Below are positions 12,464 to 24,539 of a stretch of 64,000 bases of DNA, one piece after another; position 1 is the first letter of the stretch; the number at the start of each line of letters is the position of its first letter. The notes beneath the pieces are model-generated. The model was not told the origin of the DNA. It searched no databases and saw only the letters and a list, made by a program, of their open reading frames with translations. Source of the stretch: Zea mays (Eukaryota; Streptophyta; Magnoliopsida; Poales; Poaceae); the NCBI RefSeq assembly GCF_902167145.1, contig NC_050097.1, forward strand, positions 41,772,095-41,836,094. The letters run 5' to 3'. The translations under genes were made by a program, and so were the position numbers.

Positions 12464-15400
12464 ATGAAGATAGGTAAGTGAGTTTCACATCTAGTCTTCT
12501 GCCTTTACTAACCATTATTTGTAAAAGCATTTGCTTAATTGCATCAGTTAAGCACGGTGCCTTTATACGGTAGTTTGTTGATAGATTGCGATCTGATTGC
12601 ATGATGCATTTCATTTGCTATGATAACTGCGCTGAGAAATGTGCATTGGATCGTTGATATGTCACGTGATCTGCTAGAATCCGCCTCATCGTTGTGATTT
12701 TCTTCTGATAATTATTTGTGCAGTTGCCTCACTCGGCATGATAAATACCTCATCAATGTTGTTCGCTTTCATGCCCTTGTTATATTCCGTGTTAATCTTC
12801 ATAAAAGGATCCACCATACCAATTTCAGCCGGTTTTAATTTGAACGCAATCTTTATATTGACTTGATGGTGGCACAAAAACACTATTCTTGGCTAGAAAA
12901 AAAAACATTATTCTGCTTGTATTGCGTCATGATTTTCGTTGATTTGGTAGGAAGACTGTCGGTTCTTGGATTTTGTCCCTTGAGGACTACCAACAACATC
13001 TTAATTAAGCAAATAAACTTTTCTGGGTTTCTTTATGACAAGATGTGCTTTATGTGAGTTGTGAGTCACTGCAGGAAAGTTTAATGCTTGCATATGACAG
13101 CGCAACTAAAAGGAAAGCGGAACTACAGATTAACTTACCTGAAGTACTTCAATGTTAAATTCCATGATAATTGTTGAAGTGTATAGAGCGGAACTACATG
13201 GTGTTAGAGTGGGCGTACACGTACTAATCAGTGTAACTCAAAAACTTCAGAGAATGTAGGCAATCTGCTTATACACTTCAACAATAATAAGTCATATCCA
13301 TATATTTCTTGCCCTGGTTGGGTTGGTCATCAGTTATTACTATTATAAGATTAGAAATAGTTTTAGTCATTTATCGACGATGCAAACAAGAAGCAATAAA
13401 TGTTGATTATGATATGTTTGCTTCATTATGAATTTTTTTCTCTTCTCTGGTCACACTCTTAACAGCTGATTTTGATATTGGCATGCAGATGACGAAAGGC
13501 CTTACCAAACTCATATTTTTCATGATCTTGCATCTAACGGCAGTCCTAAATTAGACTGTGAGGCTGAAAGACAAAGTAATCACAAGGTTGAGGCAGATAA
13601 AATGGTTGAGCAAACCAATCAATCTGAAGTTAGCTTTGTGAAGGCTGAGCATCTGAATGGAGGTAAAATTCGGAAGACACGCATTGAGGATTACTCCTAT
13701 GACAAGGATGTTGTAGAGATCAAACTGCCAGACACAGATCTTTCTTCTGATTACGGTGTCCATTTTGTCAAGGATGTCTGCATTGATGAAGGAGTTCTTC
13801 CAGATCAAAAGATTTCATCAGAAAAGCAAGTAGACCAAAAGGTGTCTATAAACTTTGATTCCTCGGAATATACAAACGGGGACCTAAGGGAAGATATAAG
13901 TGCTGACTCTACAAAAACTGCACATGAATTAAAAACAGAAATAGTTGTCCTACCTGTCCTGTGTGATACTCATAACAATAATACTGTGGAACAGAACTCC
14001 TCATGCAAAAAGCAGGATCTTGAAGATAACAATACTACAGATGTATCTACCGATTCTCACGATGAGGGATTAAATCCCAAACAATTACCATTTCATGAAG
14101 TTGCACAAGATTACCAGGAGGTTGACAGTGTCATTCCGGAGAGCAATGAAAATCAGGACCGGCTTTTCACTGGAGATGCAACCCATCAGGTATGCAACTA
14201 CTTAAGTTATACAAGATAATATTTGCAACTAATCTGTACGGTCACCACTTCAACCCTTACAATTCATTCTTGCCTTTGATGTGTATCATATTGTTCGATG
14301 ATTATATGTAAAATGTAAATTTTCTGTTCTGTTCTCCAATAAATGTGATTTGGCATTACATCTGTAGTTTATTTGGCTCAATAAATGAGCAACTGCATGT
14401 ATAATTTTAACTATTCCATCACTTGTGTACCTCAACACCACTGGAGCACATAACATGATTGATCTCTGTTACAGGTTTCATCGAATGATTGTTATGAAGC
14501 TGGAATTGGTATCGCGTCAGAGGCCAGTAACATCATTCACAATGATTTACCAGAAGAATCAGCCGCTGCTGATTTCCCGGTGGTGATACCTGAGGAAGTT
14601 GCTGTCACTGCTGCATTGGGTATGGAAGTATCCAACCAAGTTAATCACTATAACCCTTTTATTGCCTATGGATCGCTAGACGAGACATGGGAACCCAATC
14701 TCTCTCTCCCTACTACTGTGGATGCCGCTTCTATAGCACCCATATGTCCTGTCGAAAAGACAGATAGTTTTAGTGATCTTGTCAACAGGCCACTGGAAGG
14801 ATTTGATCCTATTGAACTAGACGAAGCTATAATTGAAGAGAACAGGTCAGATTCAGTTGAAGAAAGCTCAAGCACATTGGACGTGCAAGCATCTGAACAA
14901 CGCGATGATCAGAGAGAGAGTCTCACTAATAATGACGTGAAAACTGATGCAGCACATGAAACGGGCACCGCTATATCTCTATCCACCAGCAATGGAGAGC
15001 ACAGTGGCGTCAAGGGTGAGAAATGTCAGAAACATGAGACTGATGGTCGAGATACAGATGATTTCAACCCAAGAGATGTGGAGCCTGGCACAAAAGTAAG
15101 CGAGGACACAACGGATGTTAAGAGCTCAGCTCATGTGCAGACAGAATCTGTGGTTCAACAAAACGGACCTGATAGCGCGAAAGTGACTACTGCACAGACT
15201 GTTATTCGCAACCCCTTCGAGTCCAGCTTCTCTGGACCTAGCATTACGTCAGGTCCTCTAACGCCCTCTGGTCACATACCATATTCTGGCAACATTTCTC
15301 TTCGATCAGAGAGCAGCACAACGAGTACTCGATCCTTCGCGTTTCCAGTGTAAGTGTGCAGACTGTCTGATTACTTCTTTTCAGCATAGAGCTCATGAAT

Positions 15401-15633
15401 TCTTCATAATAAATGTTGTCGTTATACGAAACTTTCTTTTGTTTTTTTCCCATGGGTTCAAGCATCTTTCTTTTCTGTCAAGCATCATTCATAGGATTAA
15501 GCATTTTCATTTTCCGGTTCACAGACTACAGAACGAGTGGAACAGCAGCCCCGTGAAGATGGCCAAGGCCGACCGCAGGCGTCAGAAGGAAGACCGAGGC
15601 TGGGGTTACAGAATCCTTTGCTGTAAATTCTGA
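12464..15633 (+). CDS. Conserved plant protein of the 'gar2-related' type, four coding exons
   Basis: Coding segments are 12464-12473, 13489-14189, 14475-15349 and 15525-15633, joined by GT..AG introns in phases 1, 0 and 2; together 1695 nt, 564 residues. The first coding segment is only 10 nt. The protein is acidic, Ser/Thr/Asp/Glu-rich and probably disordered. The only strongly conserved part is the C-terminus: SGNISLRSESSTTSTRSFAF, then LQNEWNSSPVKMAKADRRR and a basic tail ending ILCCKF. From memory, plant proteins with this tail are annotated '18S pre-ribosomal assembly protein gar2-related'; that name is weak and biochemical function is unknown. The Cys-Cys near the end could be lipid-modified, which is only a guess. 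Splice choices are supported by frame continuity through every junction and by the C-terminal motif spanning the last intron. Confidence 0.85.
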
Positions 15634-16422
15634 ATGGCGCTTGCCTCCCCTGCATCCTTTTTGCCTGTCGAGTTGAGCCCTTCGTCTCTGTCATGCTTGA
15701 GCCCCGTGGAGGTCCATGTTAAATTCATTCATCAAATGTTTCTCTCCTCTCCTCTCCTCTTGTCTTTCTGCTCCCCTGCTGTTCTTATTTATCTCTAGCA
15801 GGTTAATGGCTTGTCGGATTCGGTAGTGGCTTGTAATTTACAGAACACTATGAAGAGTGAGGACTCAAGTCATAGCTTTGGTATAGAATTTGCGGATACT
15901 TGTTCGAGTATTATTCCGGATGAATGAACATCCATTCATGTGGGGTGAATGGCGGCCATTTGAGCCGTGAGCCCGTGATACAGGCATATGCAGTAAAATG
16001 GTGCGCATACATGTAAATCACTGAAACTATTACAAGCAAATAAGCACATCTGCGACCTGATACTAAAGCAGATGTATATACTACATGGCATCTATCCTCA
16101 AGCATGAACACCAGTGACAAAATTGCCCGTCTGCACTGCACATGAACGGTCCATGCTGTTGCAGTCTGGGCTAAACAGGATGTCCAGCTTGAAGGCTAGA
16201 TTAAGGCTGGGCACAAGCCAGGACATTATTCCATATGGGCGATTAAGTGTATAAACCTTCCTAATCTACCAGGACTAGCAACTAAAGCCGGCCTCTAGCT
16301 ATATGTACCGAACTACTCATGCCATGCCATGCCATGCCCGAGACTGAGAGCACGCCGGGGACGGGGGAAGCTAGCTATTACGTACAGGCTACAGCTCACA
16401 GTGGTAGCTAATCTCTAGGCAG
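15634..16422. other. Convergent 3' flanks of the two host genes
   Basis: The 3' UTR of the plus-strand gene probably ends within about 300 bp of its stop, but no single strong AATAAA is obvious. The minus-strand RGF-like gene ends at 16423, so the two genes converge with about 790 bp between their stops. A pentanucleotide repeat (ATGCC, four copies) lies at 16319-16338. Confidence 0.55.
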
Positions 16423-17093
16423 CTAGGGCTTCTTATTCACCTGCAGCGGCGTGGCCCCGTTGTTGATGGGCCGGCGGCGGTTCGCCTTGGATGTGTAGTC
16501 CCTCCTGAGCATGTCGTACATCTCGGTGGCCTCGTCGCCGCCGTGCCTCGCCGCTGCGCGCATCTTCACCGTCCGCGGCCGTGAGCCTGCTGCCGAAGTC
16601 GTCGTTGTCGCTCCCACGGTGGCTTTGGTTCCCTCTTTGTTCGGCGCACCGAGCTTCCGCCCTGGGAACACCTTGCCGCTGGCAGCTAAACCATCGTCGT
16701 CGTCGGTTGACGCGGTGGCCGCCAACGCCGCGCCGAGGTTCTGCGTACAGCCGTCCGAATCCTCTAGTAACTCGAGCAAAATGTATACATGTACTATAAT
16801 CTACCAACCAAGGAACGATGAGAGTAGATTGGGCGTTTTCACTAACCTTATTTCCTCTGTTGTCCAGTTCATTCTTGTATGGGTTTAGCACGGCAACTGC
16901 AAGAACAGCGAAGGATATAATGGACGGGTCAAGGCAAAATCTCAAGTGCACCGAGACTGCGCGACTGAACAACGAGATACTCACCTTGCCGGGCACAGGC
17001 GACGGCGGGGAGGTGAACAGTGAGCAAGGAAACGATGAGCAAGGTAACTACAACAAGATTCATCGCACTCGTTCTTCTGGTGCAGCTCATCAT
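16423..17093 (-). CDS. Putative RGF/GOLVEN/CLEL secreted peptide precursor, two exons
   Basis: Exon 1 (17093-16985) starts with two ATGs and encodes a signal peptide: basic start, hydrophobic LVVVTLLIVSLLTV core and a likely cleavage after AVACA. A GTGAGT donor and a 221-bp intron lead to exon 2 (16763-16423), phase 1, giving 149 residues. The middle is variable and low complexity. Near the C-terminus is RRDYTSKANRRRPINN, which fits the DY...RPINN/HN pattern of root meristem growth factor (GLV/CLEL) peptides; the mature peptide would be sulfated on the Tyr after D and would act on RGFR/RGI receptor kinases controlling root meristem activity and gravitropism. A 13-residue tail follows the motif. 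A three-exon alternative that uses TTGCAG near 16896 also keeps frame, so the middle of the protein is uncertain. Confidence 0.7.
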
Positions 17094-17291
17094 GGTGTGA
17101 AGTTTCTCCCTGCAAACTACGCATACATCAGTTCGATTGCTCCCTTGTGTGGTTGTTTTTCTGTGTGCGCGCGCGTGTGTGTGTGTGTGTGATATATGCC
17201 CTTAGTTGCAAGCTAGGAAGAAGAATTTGTTGAAGAGAAGAGAGAGCATCGGAGAGGAGGCGCGTCGTGGGGGGTTGTGTGGTTTTTATAG
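17094..17291 (-). promoter_or_regulatory. Leader and TATA box of the RGF-like gene
   Basis: On the minus strand CTATAAAAACC (17291-17281) is a good TATA box about 190 bp upstream of the start codon. The leader contains a GC/GT dinucleotide repeat on the plus strand (about 17165-17191), a likely length-variable microsatellite within the 5' UTR. Confidence 0.55.
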
Positions 17292-17299
17292 AGAAGGAA

Positions 17300-18257
17300 A
17301 ACGATCCAATGCTTGTAGTAGTGACCTAGGTATATGGTATGCTAGGGATGGATGGATATGCAGTCAAAGCAAGCCGAGAGGAGAGCTAGCTCTAGGAATT
17401 TCTGTTCCGACCGTACACCCGGCCTGGTTTTGTTTAACAAACCCTAGGAATAGTTTATGGATTGGTCCTGACCAAGGTATCAACCGAACCCAAGCATCCA
17501 AGAATCTTTGAATTAAGTCTGAACATGATTTGTACTTTGTAGTCTGCATATATATTTAATCGACTCAAATGTGTTAGAGAGAGAGAAGTTGATAGGTAGT
17601 ATAACATTACAAGAAAGGGTTAATAATAAGTCAATAACTTATTAGGAGTATATGGTTCCATCTAATGTCAAAACTAACATTTGCTGAGATGCTACGGAGG
17701 ATTTAAATCTCCGGCTATATATAGCAGTTTTAGGCAAGGACCAATTGTCTGTGTCTATATATATACTCTCTATCCCAAAATGCTAAGCATATTTTAATCG
17801 TGAAAAAAACAAACAAAATAAATTGGTCACTCAAAACACTGTTTTACATTGTAGACTGCACCATTCGCAGAGTGGAGTTTGAATATGGATACGTGGATGT
17901 AGATGTGTAAGGTGTTGGAGATAGCCTAATATCCTAGGTATTTTGAACACAAGTTTCATGTTCTAAACTTATATATAATTTGAATATGTAATTGTTAGTT
18001 AAAGGTTGTATAACTTGTTGAAATATGAGCATCATTTCAAGATAAAGGGAATACTCTAATAACCGTTGGAGAGACCCTCTACTAAATGTTATAGCAGCTA
18101 GGGATTTAGAACAACAGACACTATGATTGCATTCTCAGATTTTTATATTAATCATATTTTCATAGTTATAACTATTTAATGTTATAAATTTTTATAATTC
18201 TCTCTATAATGTTAGTTAAATTTAAAATACTTTAACTCTATAATAAATTAAAATAAC
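17300..18257. other. Intergenic DNA, AT-rich, nothing recognised
   Basis: AT-rich sequence upstream of the RGF-like gene. It may include degraded MITE pieces (for example around 17766-17800), but I cannot pair any termini. Confidence 0.5.
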
Positions 18258-18446
18258 ACTCTATCTGTATCATAATATAAGACGTAACTAATTAACTTTT
18301 AGTCTTGTCTTATAAGATATGAGACTCTCTCTCTCTAGATATATACATCAATGTAGTAGTACACTAATATTAATAGAGAGAATTAAATATAATTTTAGTC
18401 TTTAAACTAAAGTAGTTACGTCTTATATTCTGAAATTGGAGGAAGT
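18258..18446. mobile_element. Stowaway-like MITE, degraded
   Basis: ATAATATAAGACGTAACTA near the left end matches the reverse complement of the right end (TAGTTACGTCTTATATTCTG). Outer ends are CTCTATCTG-like and GGAGGAAG-like, as in CTCCCTCCGT-type elements. The edges and TA duplication are approximate. Confidence 0.6.
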
Positions 18447-19180
18447 AATTATGACGGAGGAATGCAATTGTCATTGATTTTTTTAGACCACGCTCCGACT
18501 TCGGTTTCAACCATCAAAAAGGTAACCTCTGTCAAAGAAGAAGACAGAGACGGGACTCGTTTTTTTAACAGGTTTCCACGCACGCGGCCGGCGAGGGCGA
18601 ATCCAGTTGCATACGCCGGCCGGATTTTTCCCAGTTTTTTTTTTTTGGCCGACGTGTACGCCGCCACTTTGGCATGCGAGCTAGCCCTTGGAGACTCAAT
18701 TGTCGGCAGTCGGCGCTGGTCGTGGTCGGTACACTACACACTGTCCGTGCGCGTTCATGCATCAAAAGCTGCGAGTGTTACGATCGGCCTGAAGTATATT
18801 CATATCCAGGTCAAGAACTCAAAATAGATTAGTATGGCAGAAAAGAGACAATCTTATCCTTTACTAAGAGAGTGTTTCAATGAACTAGATCTATCTAGCT
18901 AACTATTAGTTATACTATTTGAATGTATTTAGCTAATTCTAGCGGCTAATGATTAGACATAGTGTATTTAAATATGGCATGACTATAATATCCATTCTCG
19001 AATATTCGTCATCCGTTAGTTTATTTTTAAACTAAAACATGATAAATAAAAATAAATTGTGATTATAACTGTGACTATATATATTCAATTGCAGAAATTC
19101 AACAATGAATTAGGACACCCATCATAGAGTAGTTTCTAGTTATTTTGATTATTCTGTTGACTAAGCAACTCAAGAAATAA
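18447..19180. other. Intergenic DNA, possible decayed MITE at about 18860-19000
   Basis: The stretch around 18890-18960 is rich in TAGCTAAC/TTAGCTAAT motifs typical of old grass MITEs, but no clean inverted ends were found. The GC-rich part 18570-18790 shows no gene. Confidence 0.4.
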
Positions 19181-19357
19181 GGGGTGTTTAGTTTCTAGGG
19201 ACTAATTTTTAATCCTTACATTGTATTCTATTTTAGTTCATAAATTACCAATATATGAATTAAAGTAAGTTTTAGTTTTTGTATTTGACAGTTTACAGAT
19301 TAAAATGGAATAAAATAGACAGACTAAAAAAATAGTCTATGAAAACCAAACACCCCT
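19181..19357. mobile_element. Short Tourist-like MITE
   Basis: Termini GGGGTGTTTAGTTT and AAAACCAAACACCCC are imperfect inverted repeats. TAA flanks both sides (19178-19180 and 19358-19360 if the right end includes one extra T). 177 bp, non-coding. Confidence 0.75.
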
Positions 19358-19924
19358 TAAGTCTACTTGCGGGTGGTTTCTCTCCTAGGTCGTACCAGTT
19401 CAAAAAAATATATAAATGTATTTTATTATATACTTTATCAATATATTAAATTTTAATTTATAATTTATTATATATTAAAAATATAAAAAAGAAAGTTCAA
19501 CTCTTTTTATTTTAACTGGCATGGTATATAATAAAATACATCTATAAACCTTTTGAGATTTTTTATAACTTTTGGTAGTTTGATTATACGAGAAGCTCGA
19601 CTGTAAAACAATTTCTTCCCTATTTCTCCTTCCGGATCCAATGCTCCACCGTCGCTGCACTTAAGGGCATGTGCACGTATCTCCTACTACGCAGTACGTC
19701 ACCACCTCGAGAACACTCCCATGATTCCCTATTTGTGTGCCCTCTCTGTCTCTCCCCTGAGTCTTCCTCGAGTTGGGTTGGTCGCTCGCCGACCGTGAAT
19801 TAACCATGTTTGTGTCATTTTTGTTAGGTTGATCTCATTCGACTAAGTTAGAGGATCCTGTTGCATGACACCATTGTACTTCTACCTTAATCAGGGGCAC
19901 ATTAACTTATTAATCGTGGTTCAT
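19358..19924. other. Intergenic DNA, nothing recognised
   Basis: AT-rich to 19600, then mixed sequence up to the LTR that starts at 19925. No supported gene. Confidence 0.5.
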
Positions 19925-22339
19925 GTCGGTACCCCAAATATGGGTACCTGAAAGTCGCCTAGAGGGGGGTGAATATGGCGAATCTGAAATTTATAAACTT
20001 AAGCACAACTATAAGCCGGGTTAGCGTTAGAAATATGAATGAGTCCGAGAGAGAGGGTGAAAAACAAATCGCGAGCAAATAAAGAGTGAGACACAATGAT
20101 TTGTTTTACCGAGGTTCGGTTCTTGCAAACCTACTCCCCGTTGAGGTGGTCACAAAGACCGGGTCTCTTTCAACCCTTTCCCTCTCTCAAACGGTCACTT
20201 AGACCGAGTGAGCTTCTCTTTTCAATCAAACGGGACACAAAGTCCCCGCAAGGACCACCACACAATTGGTGTCTCTTGCCTCAGTTACAATTGAGTTGAT
20301 CTCAAGAAAGAATGAAGAAAGAAAAGAAGCAATTCAAGCGCAAGAGCTCAAATGAACACAAGTCACTCTCTCACTAGTCACTAATTGATTAGGAATGATC
20401 TTTGGACTTGGGAGAGGATTTGATCTCTTTGGTGTGTCTTGTATTGAATGTTATAGCTCTTGTAAGGTGTAGGAAGTGTGAAAACTTGGATGCAATGAAT
20501 GGTGGGTGGTTGGGGGTATTTATAGCTCCAACCACCAAACTAGTCGTTTGGTGGAGGCTGCTGTCGCATGGCGCACCGGACAGTCCGGTGCGCCTGCCAC
20601 GTCACCCGGCCGTTGGATTCTGACCATTGGAGCTTCTGTCTTCTGGGCCACCGGACAGTCCGGTGGTGCATCGGACAGTCCGGTGGTGCACCGGACATGT
20701 CTTGTAGACTGTCCGGTGCGCCTTCTGGCGCGTGCCTGACTTCTGCGCGCACTGTAGAGCATTTAATGCGGTTGCGGACGACCATTGACGCCGAAGTAGC
20801 CGTTGCTCTGCTGGCACACCGGACAGTCCGGTGCGCCACCGGACAGTCCGGTGAATTATAGCGAAGTGGCTCCCAGAATTCCCGAAGGATAGTAGTTCGG
20901 AGTTGGAGTCCCTGGTGCACCGGACACTGTCCGGTGCGCCAGACCAGGGCACACTTCGGCTGACTTTTGCTTGCTAAATTTGAATCCTTTCTCGGTCTTT
21001 TTATTAGGTTGTTGTGAACCTTTGGCACTTGTAGAACTCATAATCTAGAGCAAACTAGTTAGTCCAATTATTTGTGTTGGGCAATTCAACCACCAAAATT
21101 AACTAGGAAAAGGTGTAAGCCTATTTCCCTTTCAGTACCCACACCCGCTGGGTCAAGGGGGGACACCTATGGCCATCCGTAGCAATGGGATGACAAGCGG
21201 TCTACCCCGATTCGGAGCCTAAGCCCGTCCGACAGGGACGCAGGCCTCCGGACCGGTGTCACCATGGGCCCCAACGATGGGATTGCTCAGTAATTATAGC
21301 CTAGGACTGGACCCCCGTGGGGCGGTCCCGGGCCCCCCACGTGTGCCATCTAGACCTCCGGCCAGGGTAGATCCGATGCAGCCACATGTCCGGGCCATTT
21401 CAGATTGGACCCGGACCTCCATGAGTGCTTTCCGAACCCATCCTAGGGAGGTCCATGGCTGCCACGTTTGCATGTGCTCCTAGTTGCTGCTCTCCGCCTA
21501 GGCAGGGACATAATGTTGGCAGACATGGTCTGACGTGGGCCTCTAACATGAGGGTCGTCCGCATTAAAGACGAATAGGATGCACGCCTGTTCACACCAGT
21601 AGCAGGCGGCGTGTGCAGTCCACAAGGCCTGGGCGCGCTAGTTACCACCGTATTATCGAGGCGAAGACCATTGACCCATTGCGCCACGTAAGGGCAACTC
21701 CCATAATGACTTCTACTATTCCTGCTGCAGAGGAACGCGAAGAGACAAACAGAGGGGACATGACGACACCGTCCACCTACTCCCCTATGCAAGTCGATAA
21801 GCTAGTACGCTGCAGCCTAAACTAGAGCCTTCACCCACACGCTGACAAAGACGGGGCGAAGACGATTCTAGCCAGAGGTGCCCACACGGCAACCAAGAGA
21901 AGATTCTTGTCCACCGCGAGAGAAGACATTGGTTCACCAGCTATATCTGTCACTCCGTGCTTCATATTTTGGTATTCATGGGGCCACATGTTGGAGTTTA
22001 GCTCCCTTGTACATTCTCCTCCTTAGTATATAAAAGGGAGGGCACTTGCGTAGCAAGGGGGACACACACTAGATCGACCCTTGAGCAATCCAATGACTCG
22101 AGGATGGGGACAGACTCACTTGAATCCCCACGGAGGCATCTCCAACCAGTCCCAGGATTTCTCAAGCTCTCGGCAATACAACTCACAATGGAGTAGGTAT
22201 TATGCTCTGATAGCTCGAACCACTCTAAACCCTTGTGTGTTCTTGTGTTCGTCCATATCATCAGGCAAACCCTAGGCTGCCCCTGTTGTTAGGATTAGGC
22301 GGGTTCATTCCGCCACCACGTTGGAGTTTCTCCCCGACA
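19925..22339 (+). repeat. Probable solo LTR of a gypsy-type element, split by a Ji LTR
   Basis: It begins TGTCGGTACCCC and ends CTCCCCGACA. Without the nested Ji LTR it is about 1.2 kb. A plus-strand TATATAAAA at 22027-22035 sits about 300 bp from the 3' end, the usual U3/R layout. It resembles, in opposite orientation, the LTR at 26345-45505 (same termini, TATAAAAGGGAGGG core and a GCGGGTTCATTCCGCC-like stretch). No interior follows. TTTCA occurs on both sides (19920-19924 and 22346-22350) but not flush with the right end, so the target duplication is unproven. Confidence 0.6.
19950..21134 (-). repeat. Solo LTR of a Ji-type Sirevirus (Ty1/copia)
   Basis: TGAAAGTCGCC..CCCTTTCA, 1185 bp, closely matches the two Ji LTRs at 26785 and 43661. 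Perfect 5-bp target duplication GTACC at 19945-19949 and 21135-21139. Orientation follows the Ji LTR, which on the minus strand starts TGAAAGGGAAATAGG. It contains about eight ACCGGACAGTCCGGT-type palindromes. Solo status means LTR-LTR recombination removed the interior. Confidence 0.93.
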
Positions 22340-23608
22340 GTTCCCTTTCACACCGTAGATAAAAACAAGGAAAAAGACAGGCACGTAAACCAACGTTTAT
22401 CGTACCCTTTTCACCAAACACACACTTGAAATTTTAATTATCTCTACGCGATTAATGAAGGGAAGTCTGTTGCCATCGCGTTCACTGCTCCTAGCTCACC
22501 GGTTTACAACCTAATAGTCCTCCCTAAACCCTAAAGATACTCTCTCTCTCTCTTCTACCATGTCTAGTGACTAGGATTACGAGCAATGGCATTATAAATT
22601 TAATAGTGGTACCAGAGTCATGGTTTTGGGATCCAACACTAACCCAATATATTATACTACATTTGGTTTCATGATGAATCCGAGCAAACCTCCCATAAGC
22701 CTCGAATTTGTGTTTCCACCCATTTGAATGACAAGCAAAAGAAGGGAGAAAGACAAACCCTAACCCTAACTTTCTCCAATCTCAACCATGCAAGAATACA
22801 AAGGAAAGAGAAGTGATTCTTATATGTTACCTAGCCATCGATGAGGTTAGTCGACCATGGAAGGCAACGATGTGGCCTTCGGTCTCGGGCATTAAGGCGC
22901 ACGAGGGGACTTAGGGCACCATTGAGAGATCGCTCAATAGTGGCGTGCTCACCCTTGGGTGAGCACGCACACCAACAAGGGACCCAACGGGCAGCATTGA
23001 CACTCTATCGTGCCTCTCTATCTCATCACAAACGGAGAAGAAAGCAGAGGAAGGAGAAAGTGCTCAAGAGAGAGGGAGTTGTGTGGGAAGGTGAAGAAAT
23101 AAATGAGGGTTTCCACTCATCATCCAAAAATTTTCGTCTTGTATACATGTTGGAGTAGCTAACCATTGTATGAGATCATATGACATAGCTAACCATTGGA
23201 TGACTAGGCCGGTATGGATATTCCCAACCTAGGCCCAAGTTGCAGCCTAGGACGTGAGCCCATGCGAGGAATTGGTTGTCGGAACAGTTGTATGGGCCGA
23301 CTTTTAGTCAAAGAACAATGAAAGCACAATAAAAAAATTATTTCCTTTATTGCATTTTCAAGAGCAATAATTATATAATAATTGTATATTGATCTTGAGC
23401 ACTGTTTTAAGTTTATGCTCGCTAAAAAAATTAAGTTAACTTTTTCTAATTTAAGGTCTGAGGCTAAGTTTTTAAAATTTAGACAAGTTTTTTCGCTACA
23501 AATAATTATTATTTCTCAATAAATATGAAACCAATGTGGATATTTAATTCAAGAATATTACAAGATGTTGATGCTAAGTTATTTTATAGATTCTTATTTT
23601 GTTCTAAT
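22340..23608. other. Intergenic DNA, nothing recognised
   Basis: A TC-rich patch lies near 22535-22560 and short CCCTAA motifs near 22755. No coding region is supported; the plus-strand frame at 22841-23158 has no recognised domain. Confidence 0.5.
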
Positions 23609-24192
23609 TGTTGGGGACTTGTTCTCAAATGCTATGAATTAAGAACAAGGCAACATAAAGTGTTAAATGTTAATGCCCTTCGTCCATGAAACATTATTCC
23701 CTTCAGGATAATGAGCCTTGAACGAAGGTAAATGAGAATATAATTACGAAGCTTAAGTCTTCGTAATTATATTTCAATAGACATTATAAGATAATATAAA
23801 TAAAGGGTACAAAAAGGAGTAAATTAATCATAGACAAATTATATGTATTCATTTAACGTATTGAATCATTGAATACATTAATACCTCTGCCTTGGCAAAG
23901 ATTGGTTTCCGAAAGATGCGATTGCAATTATCAGAACGCCTGAACAGTAAAGGAATATTGTTCACTATTTATAGGCACAGGACACAGCCTGTGAGGAATT
24001 ACAATTATGCCCCTCATAAAAGTTTACAACACTGACTCAGACCTTTATGGACTGAAAGGTCATTCTATCTTTAAGTCGGTTTGTAATACCGAAGCTTCAT
24101 GAAAAGGAACCTTCGGCCATCTTACACAAACAGCTTCAGCCGAAGACCGCTTCTTCCTATAGGACCTTCGGCGACGAAGCACAGACCCAACA
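23609..24192. repeat. Solo LTR, 584 bp, with CTAAT target duplication
   Basis: Termini TGTTGGGGAC and ACCCAACA, flanked by perfect 5-bp repeats CTAAT at 23604-23608 and 24193-24197. CCTTCG/CGAAGG motifs are scattered through it. No interior is attached, so it is a solo LTR of an unnamed LTR retrotransposon. Orientation is not resolved. Confidence 0.88.
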
Positions 24193-24539
24193 CTAATCTT
24201 GCCAAAAGGTGCTTAGAATTGGAACTATTATGGTATTATGCATGTTTAAATTTAAACCAACATTGAATTTTACAGACATATTGATATAAGTTTGTTTTTC
24301 CTGAATTATCATAAACTAAGATCTCAAATGCCTTAAAATGTGATCCCTGGACTTGAGCCATTGAATGATTCTAATTATCTGTCTCAGAGGAAGACGATTG
24401 ACATGGTATTGGTTGAGATAGACTTTGTCGTTGATAATTTGAATCATGTTGGTTCTGTGTTGGCAACAAAAACACCGCACGAGACAAATAATAATGCAAT
24501 TTTTTTTACGATGACATAAGATTTCAAACACGTCAAGTG

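Noticed and set aside
12686..12883. Minus-strand ORFs within the introns and exons of the gar2-related gene
   Set aside because: Shadows of the spliced plus-strand gene; no start context or domain.
16433..16996. 187-codon single ORF as the product of the RGF-like locus
   Set aside because: It reads through the intron in a frame that lacks both the signal peptide and the DY..RPINN motif.
20568..20952. ORFs with repeated HRTVRC or SGAPDSP strings in Ji and Opie LTRs
   Set aside because: They are translations of the CACCGGACAGTCCGGTG palindromes, present on both strands, not proteins.
22500..22770. CCCTAA-type motifs suggesting interstitial telomere repeat
   Set aside because: Only two or three imperfect units, too few to call.
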